DNA from: Forficula auricularia
Taxonomy: Eukaryota; Arthropoda; Insecta; Dermaptera; Forficulidae
DNA: 64,000 nt
Assembly (NCBI GenBank): GCA_024734495.1
Contig: JALMQS010000082.1
Span: 822,625 to 886,624 of the forward strand
Direction of reading: 5' to 3'
A program made the position numbers and the translations under genes. Below the pieces are notes generated by a model. That model searched no databases and was not told the DNA's origin. It saw only the letters and a program-made list of their open reading frames with translations. Each line of letters starts with the position of its first letter. Within the stretch, counting starts at the first letter, position 1. Positions 44,372-54,330 of the stretch are shown here, piece after piece.

Positions 44372-44582
44372 TGTAGGTTCTTTGTGAAACATATTTAAAT
44401 AAAGTAAAGAAAATTTAAAAAACTTTTAAAAAATTTAAAATGTAGAATTCTAGGTAGGTTTCACAAAAATAAAAGACAAGATGCTTGTTAGAGTCATACT
44501 AACAAGCGTCTTTTATTTTTGTGAAACCTACCTAGAATTTTATATTTTAAAATTTTTTTAAAGTTTTTTTTTGAATTTTCTT
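44372..44582. repeat. Hairpin element, about 80-bp arms
   Basis: 44410-44491 pairs with 44499-44578 (gaattctaggtaggtttcac and its complement). Loop 'agtcatact'. It carries the 'gatgtaggttctttgtgaaac' module outside the left arm. A single arm recurs at 38328-38400. Confidence 0.8.
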
Positions 44583-44609
44583 AACATTCAATTACATCTG
44601 CTTTCCAGA

Positions 44610-44844
44610 CGAGGGGTGAACCGCAACCTAATATGCTGTACATCTACTTCCACTTGTACTTCCAAATATTTCCAAGTACTTCCAAATATTTCCAAATATT
44701 TCTAGGCACTTCCAAATATTTCCAAGTACTTCCAAATATTTCTAGGTACTTCCAAATATTTTCAAGTACTTCCAAATATTTCCAAGTACTTCCAAAATAC
44801 TTCCAAAGAGGTGTACACCTACTTCCAATCGCGGATCACCCTCG
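44610..44844 (+). mobile_element. hAT-like MITE with minisatellite core (235 bp)
   Basis: Starts CGAGGGGTGAACCGC, ends GCGGATCACCCTCG. Perfect 8-bp duplication TTTCCAGA at 44602-44609 and 44845-44852. The core holds fewer units than the copy at 41410. Confidence 0.9.
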
Positions 44845-45026
44845 TTTCCAGATGTTTATTGAATATAGGAAACAGATGTAATTTAATCATGCTATGTTTT
44901 TAGGCATTCGTTCTAATAAATGTTTTTCTAATATTTCGATCATTTCAAAACTTTTTATTTGCTAACTTTAAAGTCCCATATACTACATATATTAATTTAA
45001 ACTGTTTCTCTATTTCTTTCTTATAG

Positions 45027-45343
45027 AATATAGATTGTGGAAGGTTGGATAAAAATGCGACTTGCGCGTTGGATATTTCCGAGGGCGCTGCGCGGTTCGC
45101 GGACCAAAATCGAACCCCTCGGGTTTGCTGAAAATCAATAGTAAAAGACGACGTCGTCGCCGTCGTCGGCCGGCCAGGACTACGAGGCTACGACAACAGT
45201 TGCCAGTGAGAACTCAATCTCGGCTCATTACAAGTGCCGAAATTACACATATTAAAAAAAACTATTTACCAAACCAGCGATGGATTTTTCATAAAGGAAT
45301 AAGAGCCAGAAGAGCCACAGGGGCAGAAGAATACCAACCAAGG
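45027..45343 (+). other. GC-rich exon-like block, possible 5' exon of a plus-strand gene
   Basis: Excellent acceptor (ctctatttctttcttatag) before 45027 and excellent donor (CCAAG|gtaagttg) after 45343. The block is CpG-rich in its middle (gacgacgtcgtcgccgtcgt), unlike the surrounding AT-rich DNA. No frame is open throughout: frame 1 runs about 34 codons (NIDCGRLDKNATCALDISEG…), and the third frame is open from 45053 to the donor with an arginine run. It could be an untranslated exon (perhaps of VPS13, whose start codon exon has a splice acceptor 8.8 kb downstream), a broken coding exon, or a pseudogene. Confidence 0.35.
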
Positions 45344-45349
45344 TAAGTT

Positions 45350-46136
45350 GAACATATGATTCGAAATATTGCAATCTCCCAATGACCTAGATAATTTTTT
45401 CACTTTTCCAATAACAATTTAATACTAAAATTATTTAAAAATTTAATAAAAATAATCAATTGAATTAAAAAATAAATAAGTAAATTAATATTTAGTTCAA
45501 TTATATATCTTTGGTATATATTATATTAACTTGAATATATTTGAAATTGATTTATAAATCTAAATCTAAAGAACAAAAAGGTAACCAGATTTTTCAAAAT
45601 TAATTCCGCATTCTGCACAAGAGATTGATAACTATGGATGTCGCCGCCTACGCAGCAATTCATCTTCCAAGTATTGATTTTGTTATTTCGGTTAATTTAT
45701 ATAATTTTCATTTCATAATCAAGATTATTTTCAATAATAAAACACATTCATCTTTAAATAATTTCCTTTCTTGATATTAAAGGACTGGAAAATATTTAAA
45801 TCTCGTTTTATTGTATTTTAAATTGTTCGTCATTCAAAAAAAAAAATATGTCTGATTCGAACCCGTGAAGGAACAGAGTATTTGTTAAAATATATGGATC
45901 GGAGCAACAGCTTCTTCGTCTAGGTTTTGTCGTTATAATAGAGATGCGCGATAATCTCTGCGACCATCTCGCAATATTGTACAAGCTAATATCGAAATGT
46001 GCACCGCCATATGTCCAGAACAGCCATTAGCCAAGACGATCACCACACCCACTCTCAGCACCTGATGGCTTCATCAAAAGACTTATATAATTTTACTATG
46101 AAAAAATGGGAAGTCCGGCCACAAAACTATTTTAAT
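45350..46136. other. AT-rich DNA without recognised features
   Basis: A 48-codon frame from 45635 (MDVAAYAAIHLPSIDF…) is short and its second half is AT-biased, so it is not called. Confidence 0.35.
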
Positions 46137-47763
46137 AACACTGTTCGACAAAAATTTTTCCCGTAAACCTAACAATGGATTCCAGTAGGAATTTATAAGC
46201 TGATTATCATGCAATTTCCTGATTTTTTACAACACATCAGAGTTTTGAGATTTTATCAGTCAAAATGACGAAAAAGGTCATTTCTACCTAAGTTTGAGTT
46301 CCATTAAATATTAAACAGCAATGTTTATAATCAAATATTTTTGTTGACGTAATAGAGAACAGCTTCCTCTTTGATTTTCAAATTATCACTTGTTTTTGGC
46401 TCAATTAGAACTAAGTGAATATAAAGGAAAATAAACATAGATAAAAACATAAGGTCTTAGTTTTACTTTACCATACAGGGTATGGTCAAGTATTGTAATC
46501 GTGCATGAAAAAAGTGTTTTTTTCCTTCTTTTTTTCGAAATATCTCAAAAACCGCTAAAACTATTTTGATTAAAAAAATTGAGCGAAACCATGGCATTTC
46601 CCTCTATAAAAAAGCTCTAATAAGTAAACATAGAAAAAATTATATTTTTCGAGATAATAATTGTTTTGTCAAAATGTCTGTTAGTCTGTCTGGTTGTCAG
46701 TTAGTTCGTTAGTCTTAAATTGAAAGTATTTTTTGCCGAGAGTAGCAGAATTTTTATATATTGAAGGAGAGAATAAAAGAGTGTGTCTTCTGCTGGAATT
46801 ATAAATTTTATTTATTTATAACGAGACTCATAAATTAATTCCTGTGAATCCATTGTAATAGACTGATGAAGAGGGCAAAGCCTTCAAAACTATAGTCTCG
46901 TTATGAATAAATAAAATTTATAATTCCAGCAGAAGACACACTCTTTTATTGTCTCCTTCAAGTTAGTTAGTCTGTGCGTTACCAAATTTTTATGGACGAG
47001 CTAGTTCAAAAACTAGTGTGAATATCAAAACCAAATTTCACAGGTAGTTTTGGGCCATTTGAGCAAACTCAACCAAATTTTGTATACATAATCAGTGGAC
47101 CCCCAGAAGTCTAAAAATGCAAAAACTAACTGCCCAAAATGGGGGGTGTGTGGGTGTAGGGTCAAAAAATGAAAATCTTGGCCATTTACCAAACTCAACA
47201 AAATTTTGTATACATAATCAGTGGACCCCCAGAAGTCTAAAAATGCAAAAACTAACCGCCCAAAATTGAGGGGGAGGGAGGGTGTAAGATCAAAAAATGA
47301 AAATCTTGGCCATTTAGCGTACTAAACCAAATTTTGTATACATAATCAGTAGGACCCCAGAAGTATAAAAATGCAAAAACTAACCCCCCCCTAGATGATT
47401 ATAAATAATTTTAGGGGCTAGGTTGTATGGTAAAGTCAAGTGGATGGCCACATCAGAACACGCCAGCTTATTTTAGTTATAGCTCGAGTTCTTAATGAGC
47501 TAAATTCAAGTGGTAATTTGAAAATCAAAGAGGAATCTGTTTTCTATTACGTCAATAAAATATTTTGATTTCAAATTTTGCTTTTTCATATTTAATGGGA
47601 CGCGAAAATAGATCATAATGGCCTTTTTCGTCATTTTGACCTATAATATCTCAAAACTCAGACGAGTTGTAAAAAATCGGGAAATTGCATGATAATCAGC
47701 GTATAGAATTCTACTGGAATTCATTGTTAGGTTTACGGGGAGCAATTTTTGTCGATTAGTGTA
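46137..47763. mobile_element. TIR element with about 300-bp arms
   Basis: The left arm 46137-46450 (actgttcgacaaaaattttt…gattatcatgcaatttcc…) pairs with 47480-47763. Inside: a relative of the foldback at 15590 split by a hairpin (46730-46965), and three 110-bp tandem units (47040-47400). The arm text also forms the foldback at 57010-57460. No transposase. Confidence 0.65.
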
Positions 47764-48144
47764 ATATTACATACCAGTATTGTAATCTTACAAAATATTT
47801 TTTTTACTAATACGTATCTAATTAATACAAGAACAAAGTAAAATTACAATTAATTTTTCTATTTTTGCAATCAGCTTAATGTGATTTTACCAATATAATA
47901 TAGTATTTTTTTTGACTATACGCAATTTTGTAAATTCCCTATCAATTTGTATTGTAAACATATAGTAAATTTCAATTTTTTTTAAATTTTATTTAACTGT
48001 GTAAATCTAAATCATATATTGTGAATTGTCTGTCTACACAAGTAAGGTTAGCAGTTGAAGCTTATGGTACTTAACTATAAACAATCAACACCTCTGGGTG
48101 ATTAAATTAAATACTAACCGAACAAACATATTCGCTAACCCGTT

Positions 48145-48390
48145 TTACCCTATGACTTCTAAAGATTGGAATTTTATTTCCGCTCCCGTCTCTCTTGGCA
48201 CGTATATAGCCTTCACTCTTTCAAGACTCGCATCCAAAGGTACCTTTTTAGCTACGACCCAATCCCTGAAATTTCCTCTTCTTTTCATCACACAGAGTCC
48301 ATGCCCAGAATACAAAGGGTGCTCCTTTTTGGTACAGCATCTCCTTACATCAAGATCATTAAGGAAAAAAGAAAAAATTGTCCCCATCAA
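48145..48390 (-). CDS. Unrecognised 81-codon ORF, perhaps a transposon or exon fragment
   Basis: Reads …DLDVRRCCTKKEHPLYSGHG… then NFRDWVVAKKVPLDASLERV and ends …KFQSLEVIG. Base composition is more balanced than its surroundings, which suggests a once coding sequence. It abuts the composite element at 48405. I do not know the family. Confidence 0.25.
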   Translation of the reverse strand: MMGTIFSFFLNDLDVRRCCTKKEHPLYSGHGLCVMKRRGNFRDWVVAKKVPLDASLERVKAIYVPRETGAEIKFQSLEVIG

Positions 48391-48404
48391 TAATTAAAAA
48401 AAAT

Positions 48405-49577
48405 ACCGACTTCAAAATAATTAAATTCATCAAATAAAACAATAAGAAGTAAAAAATCAAAATAATAAAATGCACTACATAGTATAAAATAATTATCTAA
48501 TTTAGTTACAATTAAACGACGAACTTTTTATATGAAAATCACTTTTTGAGTTCGGTGCCAAACATATAGGTACATTTTATGAATCGCACTCGACGGATCG
48601 TAATTCTAGACCAGGATCCCAGCGACCCTAGACCTTCGTCTAAGTATAAAGCCCAAGATTTTTTCTATGGGTGGGTACTATAGTAGGTTAAAACTTAAAA
48701 TGTATGGGTATTAGCCAACTTGGATCAGGGGGGCTTTGGCAGATATCAGTTGCCGAAGAGGTGAAAAAACATTACCCAACAACGTCATAGTAACAAAGCT
48801 AGTTTTTTAATATCTCATACAGGATAGTATTAGCGACCTACAATTACTATTGCCAGACGCTCTCGGCGGGTCCTTGCTGTAGCCAGACGCCTCAAAGATC
48901 AAAAAATAGTATAGTATCAAGGCTAAATTTTATATATTTTACTCAGAAGAAAATTATAATCTATAAAAATCTGTAAAATTTCTGAAAGATAGCTACTCTT
49001 ATAAGGATAAAGTCGACAGAGTTTCAAAATTTTTGTAACATTACTTTGGCCGAAAAAAATCTCTAGTTCAATGCTAGAAATCTCATATTATTTAGATGGG
49101 AAACTTGGGGGATCTCACACAAATAGTATGTTTGGCGAGTAATGAAGACAACATCGCCTAAGCTCGCTTGTGTAAATTGTTTGGCATAGAGTTCAAAAAG
49201 TGATTTCATGTAAAAACTTGGTCGTTTAGTTGTAACTAAATTAGATAATTATTTTATACTGAATAGTGGATTTTATGATTTTTAAGTTCTTATTATTTTA
49301 TTTGATGCATTTAATTTTTTTGAAGTCGGTTTTTTTTCTAAAAATCTTCATTTATTATAATTTTCATTATTTCCTCATAAGAATTGAAGATTTCCGTTAT
49401 TTTTTCATTGATCATATCATCAGAACTTGACCAAATTAATTTGGGATCACCCCTAAGGTATCCCATTTCCAATAAAAAAATAAATCGGTCCTCGTGGTAA
49501 AAAGTTATCGCTGAACATATGTATTAAAAAAAATATTCCTACGAATTGGTAACTTCCTCCTTTTTTTGAAGTCGGTT
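48405..49577 (+). mobile_element. Composite AACCGACTTC-family element with foreign DNA in the hairpin loop
   Basis: Starts ACCGACTTCAAAATAATT at 48405 and ends TTTTTTTGAAGTCGGTT at 49577. The two foldback arms (about 48405-48560 and 49185-49330) are separated by about 570 bp of unrelated DNA (48601-49170) where the other copies have a loop of about 85 nt. Confidence 0.75.
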
Positions 49578-50929
49578 AAAAAGAGAACCACTGGCGTAGA
49601 CGATGAGACTTCTTATGGCCATTAGCGATTTTCTTAATAATAGAAATAAATTGAAAATATTTAATATTTGGATTCTAATTCTAAACTCAATATAATGATA
49701 GATTTAATCTCTACAGTACAAAAGTTTTATCTAATTTTATATCATGATATTATCTATTAATTTACTCTATAGGTATGTTCATCCTAGTTTACCTGCCTAA
49801 AGAATTCAAGCGCCAATTTAGAAATAATGCATGTGTGTTTTTTTTCAATTGCATTTCCATTATATAATCAGGCATTTCTTACTATATCATATTCAACTAC
49901 AATGGAATTTAAAAATAAAAATAATGATAAATGCATCCACGGCTTTGAATGATTTTCTCTAGCAAAAAATTCCATATTTTCAGGAAAGTATCTGGGGGGG
50001 GGGGGGACACGACCACGGCAAATTTTAAGAAACGCCATATTTTAGGAAGCGGTAATTTTTTTGAAATGCAATTTTAAATTACGATGGGGTTAAAGTTTAA
50101 AGACGCTATAAAACCATATGGTTGTTTATTATAACCCATTTACTATTTTTAATCATACTTCGTTTGTTTTATATAGCATTTGGGGGAGGGGGGGAGCAGC
50201 AGCAAATTCAATCTGCCCCTGACAAAAGACCTAAATCCGGCTCTGAATATTTTAAAATATATTCTTGATTGTTTATTAAATTCAAATTAATACAGTTATT
50301 AATAAAAACAATCATTAAATTTTATTAAATCTCCGAACGTTTCGAGAGAAATTCTCTTAGTATCAATCAAAAATTTGAAATTAATTTGCTTAAGGTAGTT
50401 GCATCACCAAATGAATTTTCTTAGGATTTTTTTGAAATTTAGACATATTATTATTTAAATACTTCTGCATCGATTGGTGCAAAAAACGAAATTTATGAAC
50501 AATATAGTTCCGGAGATATTAAATTCCAATATATATATTGAAAAATTTACATCTTTTTTATTTTTTTAATTTTAATGTAAAACAAGTGACCTAGAAATCT
50601 TAACTCATAGTAAATGAATATTGCATATAATATTTATTTACTTTTATCTTTATTAAAGATGTTTCACCTTGCACCAACACCACAATCTCTATTAATTATG
50701 ACATTTCTATGATAAAATATATACAAGCTCGGACAGTGTTGCCAGATTTTTCAAACGAGCAATTAGTTGTACGGGATTGCCTAGTAGTGGTACAGAAATA
50801 GCAAAAAGTTTTGGGCTTATTAATTTTGAATTCTTATTGTCTGTACTATATACTCTAGCATTAACTTTTTGCTACTATTGTCGCGATACAACTACCTTAA
50901 CCCTAGTCGTCCACTGGGAGCGAAAACAC
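49578..50929. other. AT-rich DNA with repeat remnants
   Basis: G runs at 49996 and 50190 belong to hAT-like ends. 50592-50690 is a half copy of the hairpin at 41108. No gene. Confidence 0.45.
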
Positions 50930-51138
50930 CAAGGGGTGATCCGCGATTGGAAGTAGGTGTACACCTCTTTGGAAGTATTTTGGAAGTACTCCGAAATAAT
51001 TTGGAAGGAAGTACTTGGAAATAATTGGAATTACTTGGAAATATTTGGAAGTACTTGGAAATATTTGGAAGTACTTGGAAATATTCGGAAGTACAATGGA
51101 CTAGGTGTATAGCATATTAGGTCGCGGTTCACCCCTTG
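50930..51138 (-). mobile_element. hAT-like MITE with minisatellite core (209 bp)
   Basis: Starts CAAGGGGTGATCCGCG, ends (reversed) CAAGGGGTGAACCGCG. Perfect 8-bp duplication GAAAACAC at 50922-50929 and 51139-51146. The opposite orientation to the copies at 41410 and 44610. Confidence 0.9.
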
Positions 51139-51146
51139 GAAAACAC

Positions 51147-52478
51147 ACTACGCTATGTGGCGCGACAATTAGCTTAGGGCTGTTGCATGAAGTATCGCGA
51201 CAAGACCTTGTCCTCTGCCAGCTTTTTTGCGCTACAAAGTCAGTCTGGGTCGGCCATTTTCATTCGCTTTTAGTCCTCTAGACGAAATAGATACAAGAAA
51301 AGGGGCAAAAGAGTGGCTGAATAATAAGTTAGCTAAAAAAATGAGGTACGGCGAGTTTTTACTGTAGGTACTTACAGAGATCTTTAGAAAAGTCAAGAAC
51401 ACCTTTTCTCAAAATGACAGGTCACATTTAGCCCTTGATTTACCTCTCATTCAAGTTGAGAAACATTTTTTAATGTATTGAAGGGGAAATTCGAGTGAAT
51501 AATGAATTAAACGTCAAATTTAAATTAATATTGATTGTTTGATTAAATTTGATTCCCTTTACAAATAATAAAAAGAAAATCTAACTAATGAAAGATTCTA
51601 TTACATAATTATTAAATTAATTAAAGATTCTATTACATAATTATTAAATTAATTAATTTATATATTTGAATTGTTAAATTATATATTATTAAATTGAATA
51701 ATAACTTTAATATGAATGCCGGGCAAAGAGGGAATTGTGAATTACTAATAAATTAACTATAAGAAATAAAAAAATCTTTTCATTGTTTTCAGACACTAGT
51801 GAAAAAAATTAAAATAATTCCACATCTTCATAGTTAAATTCCTCATAAGGTACTTTCTGGTTGCATAAATATTTTCGATCAGAAAATAAATTTATTAGGT
51901 TATATCATCCTCCATTTTGTCGAGCTTCAGAAGCGGAAAAAACAATCTGGATTGAATCTTTTGTGTAGCGCTGCATAGCGTATCGCTTTGTCGCTTCCAG
52001 TGAATGATCCGCCTAATAGAAGAATAATAAGGCGTCAGAATCAAAATAAATAAAATAATTAATAACACGAGTGATTATATTAGATAAATTCAAACAATAA
52101 ACTTGGCCTGGTAATCTTGGGGGCCTCAGAGAGTGGAGCAAATCTATTTGTATATTATTATTATTAATATTATTCGTTGCGTATGGACCCTTAGGTCTTT
52201 TAATAAGAATAAGTCGTGAAATGAATTGAATTAAATTTATGTTAATAATTTCCAATTTTTGCTATCTTTTGAGAAAAAATAAAATCAGGATGGAAGGAGT
52301 TAGCAAAATTCTCTTGTAAAAAAAGTATTTGAGCCTTCGAGGTTCGACTCTAGAATTATATTCCATAAATATTATACAATATACAAAATTACTTACCCGC
52401 TATGTATTTATTTTTTTATTTTTATTTTTTTCCTTCTTTGCCCTCGGTGGACACCATTTGGCCATCATTTGTACTTAA
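51147..52478. other. AT-rich DNA, no supported gene
   Basis: 51590-51660 has a direct duplication of 'attaaagattctattacataatt'. 52140-52200 is the (AAT)n-tailed 3' end of the tRNA-headed retroposon family. Confidence 0.45.
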
Positions 52479-53646
52479 TCTATACATATATAAAATTAAG
52501 GTTTTGTCTATACATTGCTCCAAATCAAGCCAAATTTTGGTTGCACACGATTCAAGCAAAGTTATGAACAAAAACACCCTCAACAAAATTCCTGTCTGTA
52601 TGTCTGTCTGTCAGTATGTCACTCTGTATGTCTGTCTGTCTGCATATCTGTCTGTCTGTATGTTTCCATCGTTTCCGAAAAGTTGCTCACGATTCACGTA
52701 AAAACGGCTAAAGGAATTATTATCAAATTACATATTTACATCAGATGTTTTCTAGCTTATGTTTTTAGCCTATATAACGTTTTGATATTTTGACCCCAGA
52801 AGGGGGTTTGGGGGTGCGTACGAATGAAAATTATCAAATAACTCCTAACCTATTAACTCTACGGCAAATTTTATTATGAGCAAAGTTGTAGGGGATGTGA
52901 TTTCTGACAACTTTTGTTCGAAAAAATTCCCCCCAAAAACCACCCAAAGGGGGAGGGGTGAAAATGTAAATTCTTGCCCTTGAAGCAAACTCCACCAAAT
53001 TTTGTATACATAATCTGTGGGTCTCTAGAGAGCTAGAAATGCAAAAACTAACCACCCAAAATGGGGGAGGGGGGTCAAAAAATGAAAATTTTTGCTCTTG
53101 GACCGAACTCAACCAAATTTTGTATACATAATCTGTGGGTCACTAGAAGGCAAGAAATGCAAAAACTGGGTGCAGAGAGTGGGTGCGGGGGCTGGAATCG
53201 AGTGGGCGGGTTAGGGTATGGGGTGTGTGGGGCGAAAGGCAGAATGGGGGGAGTGAGGCGGAATAGGGTGCAGGGGTAGGGAGAGGCGGAGTAGGGGGCT
53301 GGGTGCAGTGGTAGGAATCCAGGGGGCTAAGCGGGAGGGGTGGTGCGCGAGGGTGGGTGGGGTGCGGGGTGGTAGTCCAGGGTTGGTGGAGTTGGGGGTT
53401 CAGGTGAGGTCCGGAGGCGTAGTGGGGTGGTACGGGGGTGAGGGTATGAGGTGGGTGGGGTGCGGGGTGGTGGTGTCGGGGGAGGTTGGTTACGGGTGCA
53501 TGATACGGGGGGTGGGGGTGCTGGGTGGGTTTCGGGGGTGTGGCGGGGTGGGAGTGGGGTGTGAGGGTGGGGTTCGTGGGTTGTGGGGTTCAGGGGGTGG
53601 CCCCCTGGCTAGCAAGAACGCCGCCGAAGGCTGGCCTTGCAGCTAG
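52479..53646 (+). mobile_element. Non-autonomous Helitron
   Basis: Starts taA|TCTATACATATATAAAATT, ends gccgccgaaggctggccttgcagCTAG|T. The interior has a gtctgtctgt stretch, two 110-bp units and a long G-rich block (53165-53600). No Rep/helicase. It ends about 540 bp upstream of the VPS13 start codon. Confidence 0.85.
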
Positions 53647-53666
53647 TATAGGATATATAATATAAT

Positions 53667-54060
53667 TTATTCATTCAAAATGTTCAATGTATGTAAACAA
53701 TTTATGTAATCAACACCTCTAACAAGAATACCATCTCTACTAGTAAATAATTTAAGTGAAATTATGAATTTTACTATTTCTTTAGTCATTTCATTTTCAT
53801 TGAATAAGTGATATAAAATGGCTTCTACGCTCATTGGAAACGAAATACATTGTGAAATCTCAGAATAAAATTTATCAATTTTATCCTTTGCGATTATACA
53901 ATGTAGTACCAGGTGGTTAATATCGCCAATTTCGCCACAGTTACATAAAGGATTGTCCTTTAATTTAATTTGGAATAAGTGTTTAGGAGTTGTTGTATGT
54001 CCCAATCTTAATCGTATTAGGAGAGATAATTTTTCTATTGAGTGTTATATGATTAAACCA
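53667..54060 (-). pseudogene. Jockey-like LINE, C-terminal end
   Basis: The minus-strand frame 54005-53667 begins GHTTTPKHLFQIKLKDNPLC and contains NCGEIGDINHLVLHC, the terminal zinc-finger-like motif (C-x-C…H…C) of jockey-type LINE polyproteins. The frame can be followed a little upstream (SLLIRLRLGH). It lacks everything else and sits 130-530 bp before the VPS13 start codon, in its 5' flank or a 5' UTR intron. Confidence 0.7.
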
Positions 54061-54189
54061 CGGTTTTTTGGGTATTGTTGGCATAATTTTGTATAAATGT
54101 TAGCCCTTGATTTTGTATGTATTTATAACAAAAGAGAAATATTTAAAATATTTTGTAAAATAATAATTGAACTCTTTTTAGATAAGAAA

Positions 54190-54330
54190 ATGTTTGAACG
54201 TGCTGTCGCAGCTGTATTAAACAGATGCCTGGGAAAATATATCCAAGATTTAGACACGGAAAATCTCAATGGCGGAATATTTAGTGGGCAAGTGGAACTT
54301 CACGATCTTAAAATTAAACCAGAAGCCCTT
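54190..54330 (+). CDS. Vps13: VPS13 (VPS13A/C type), first coding exon
   Basis: ATG at 54190 opens [20 protein letters not shown] and continues [20 protein letters not shown], ending KIKPEAL at the donor CTT|gtaagtat (phase 0). This is the start of the chorein_N domain of VPS13, a very large rod-shaped protein that moves lipids between membranes at organelle contact sites. The N-terminal end in the family binds the endoplasmic reticulum and is the lipid entrance. A good acceptor (ttgaactctttttag at 54181) lies 8 nt before the ATG, so a non-coding 5' exon further upstream is likely. Retained WxG-like LN/GIFSG text fits VPS13A/C rather than VPS13D. Confidence 0.92.

Noticed and set aside
45062..45346. 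94-codon arginine-rich ORF taken as a protein from a TTG start
   Set aside because: No ATG, a stop just upstream, and it ends one base past a strong donor; better treated as part of an exon-like block.
45635..45780. Short ORF MDVAAYAAIHLPSIDF… as a gene
   Set aside because: Under 50 codons, AT-biased second half, no splice or family support.
46860..46905. CTGATGA-GAGGGC-AAA-GCCTTC followed by AAAAC, hammerhead-like
   Set aside because: The GAAA box is changed to AAAA and no closing stem with a GUH site is evident.
51363..51390. Possible 6-nt minus-strand exon (acttac-agagat-ctttag)
   Set aside because: Expected by chance at this length; no neighbouring exons on the same strand.
52397..52470. 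Minus-strand exon ending at a perfect donor (gtaagt at 52390)
   Set aside because: Both plausible frames hit a stop before the donor and no acceptor is left because a Helitron adjoins.
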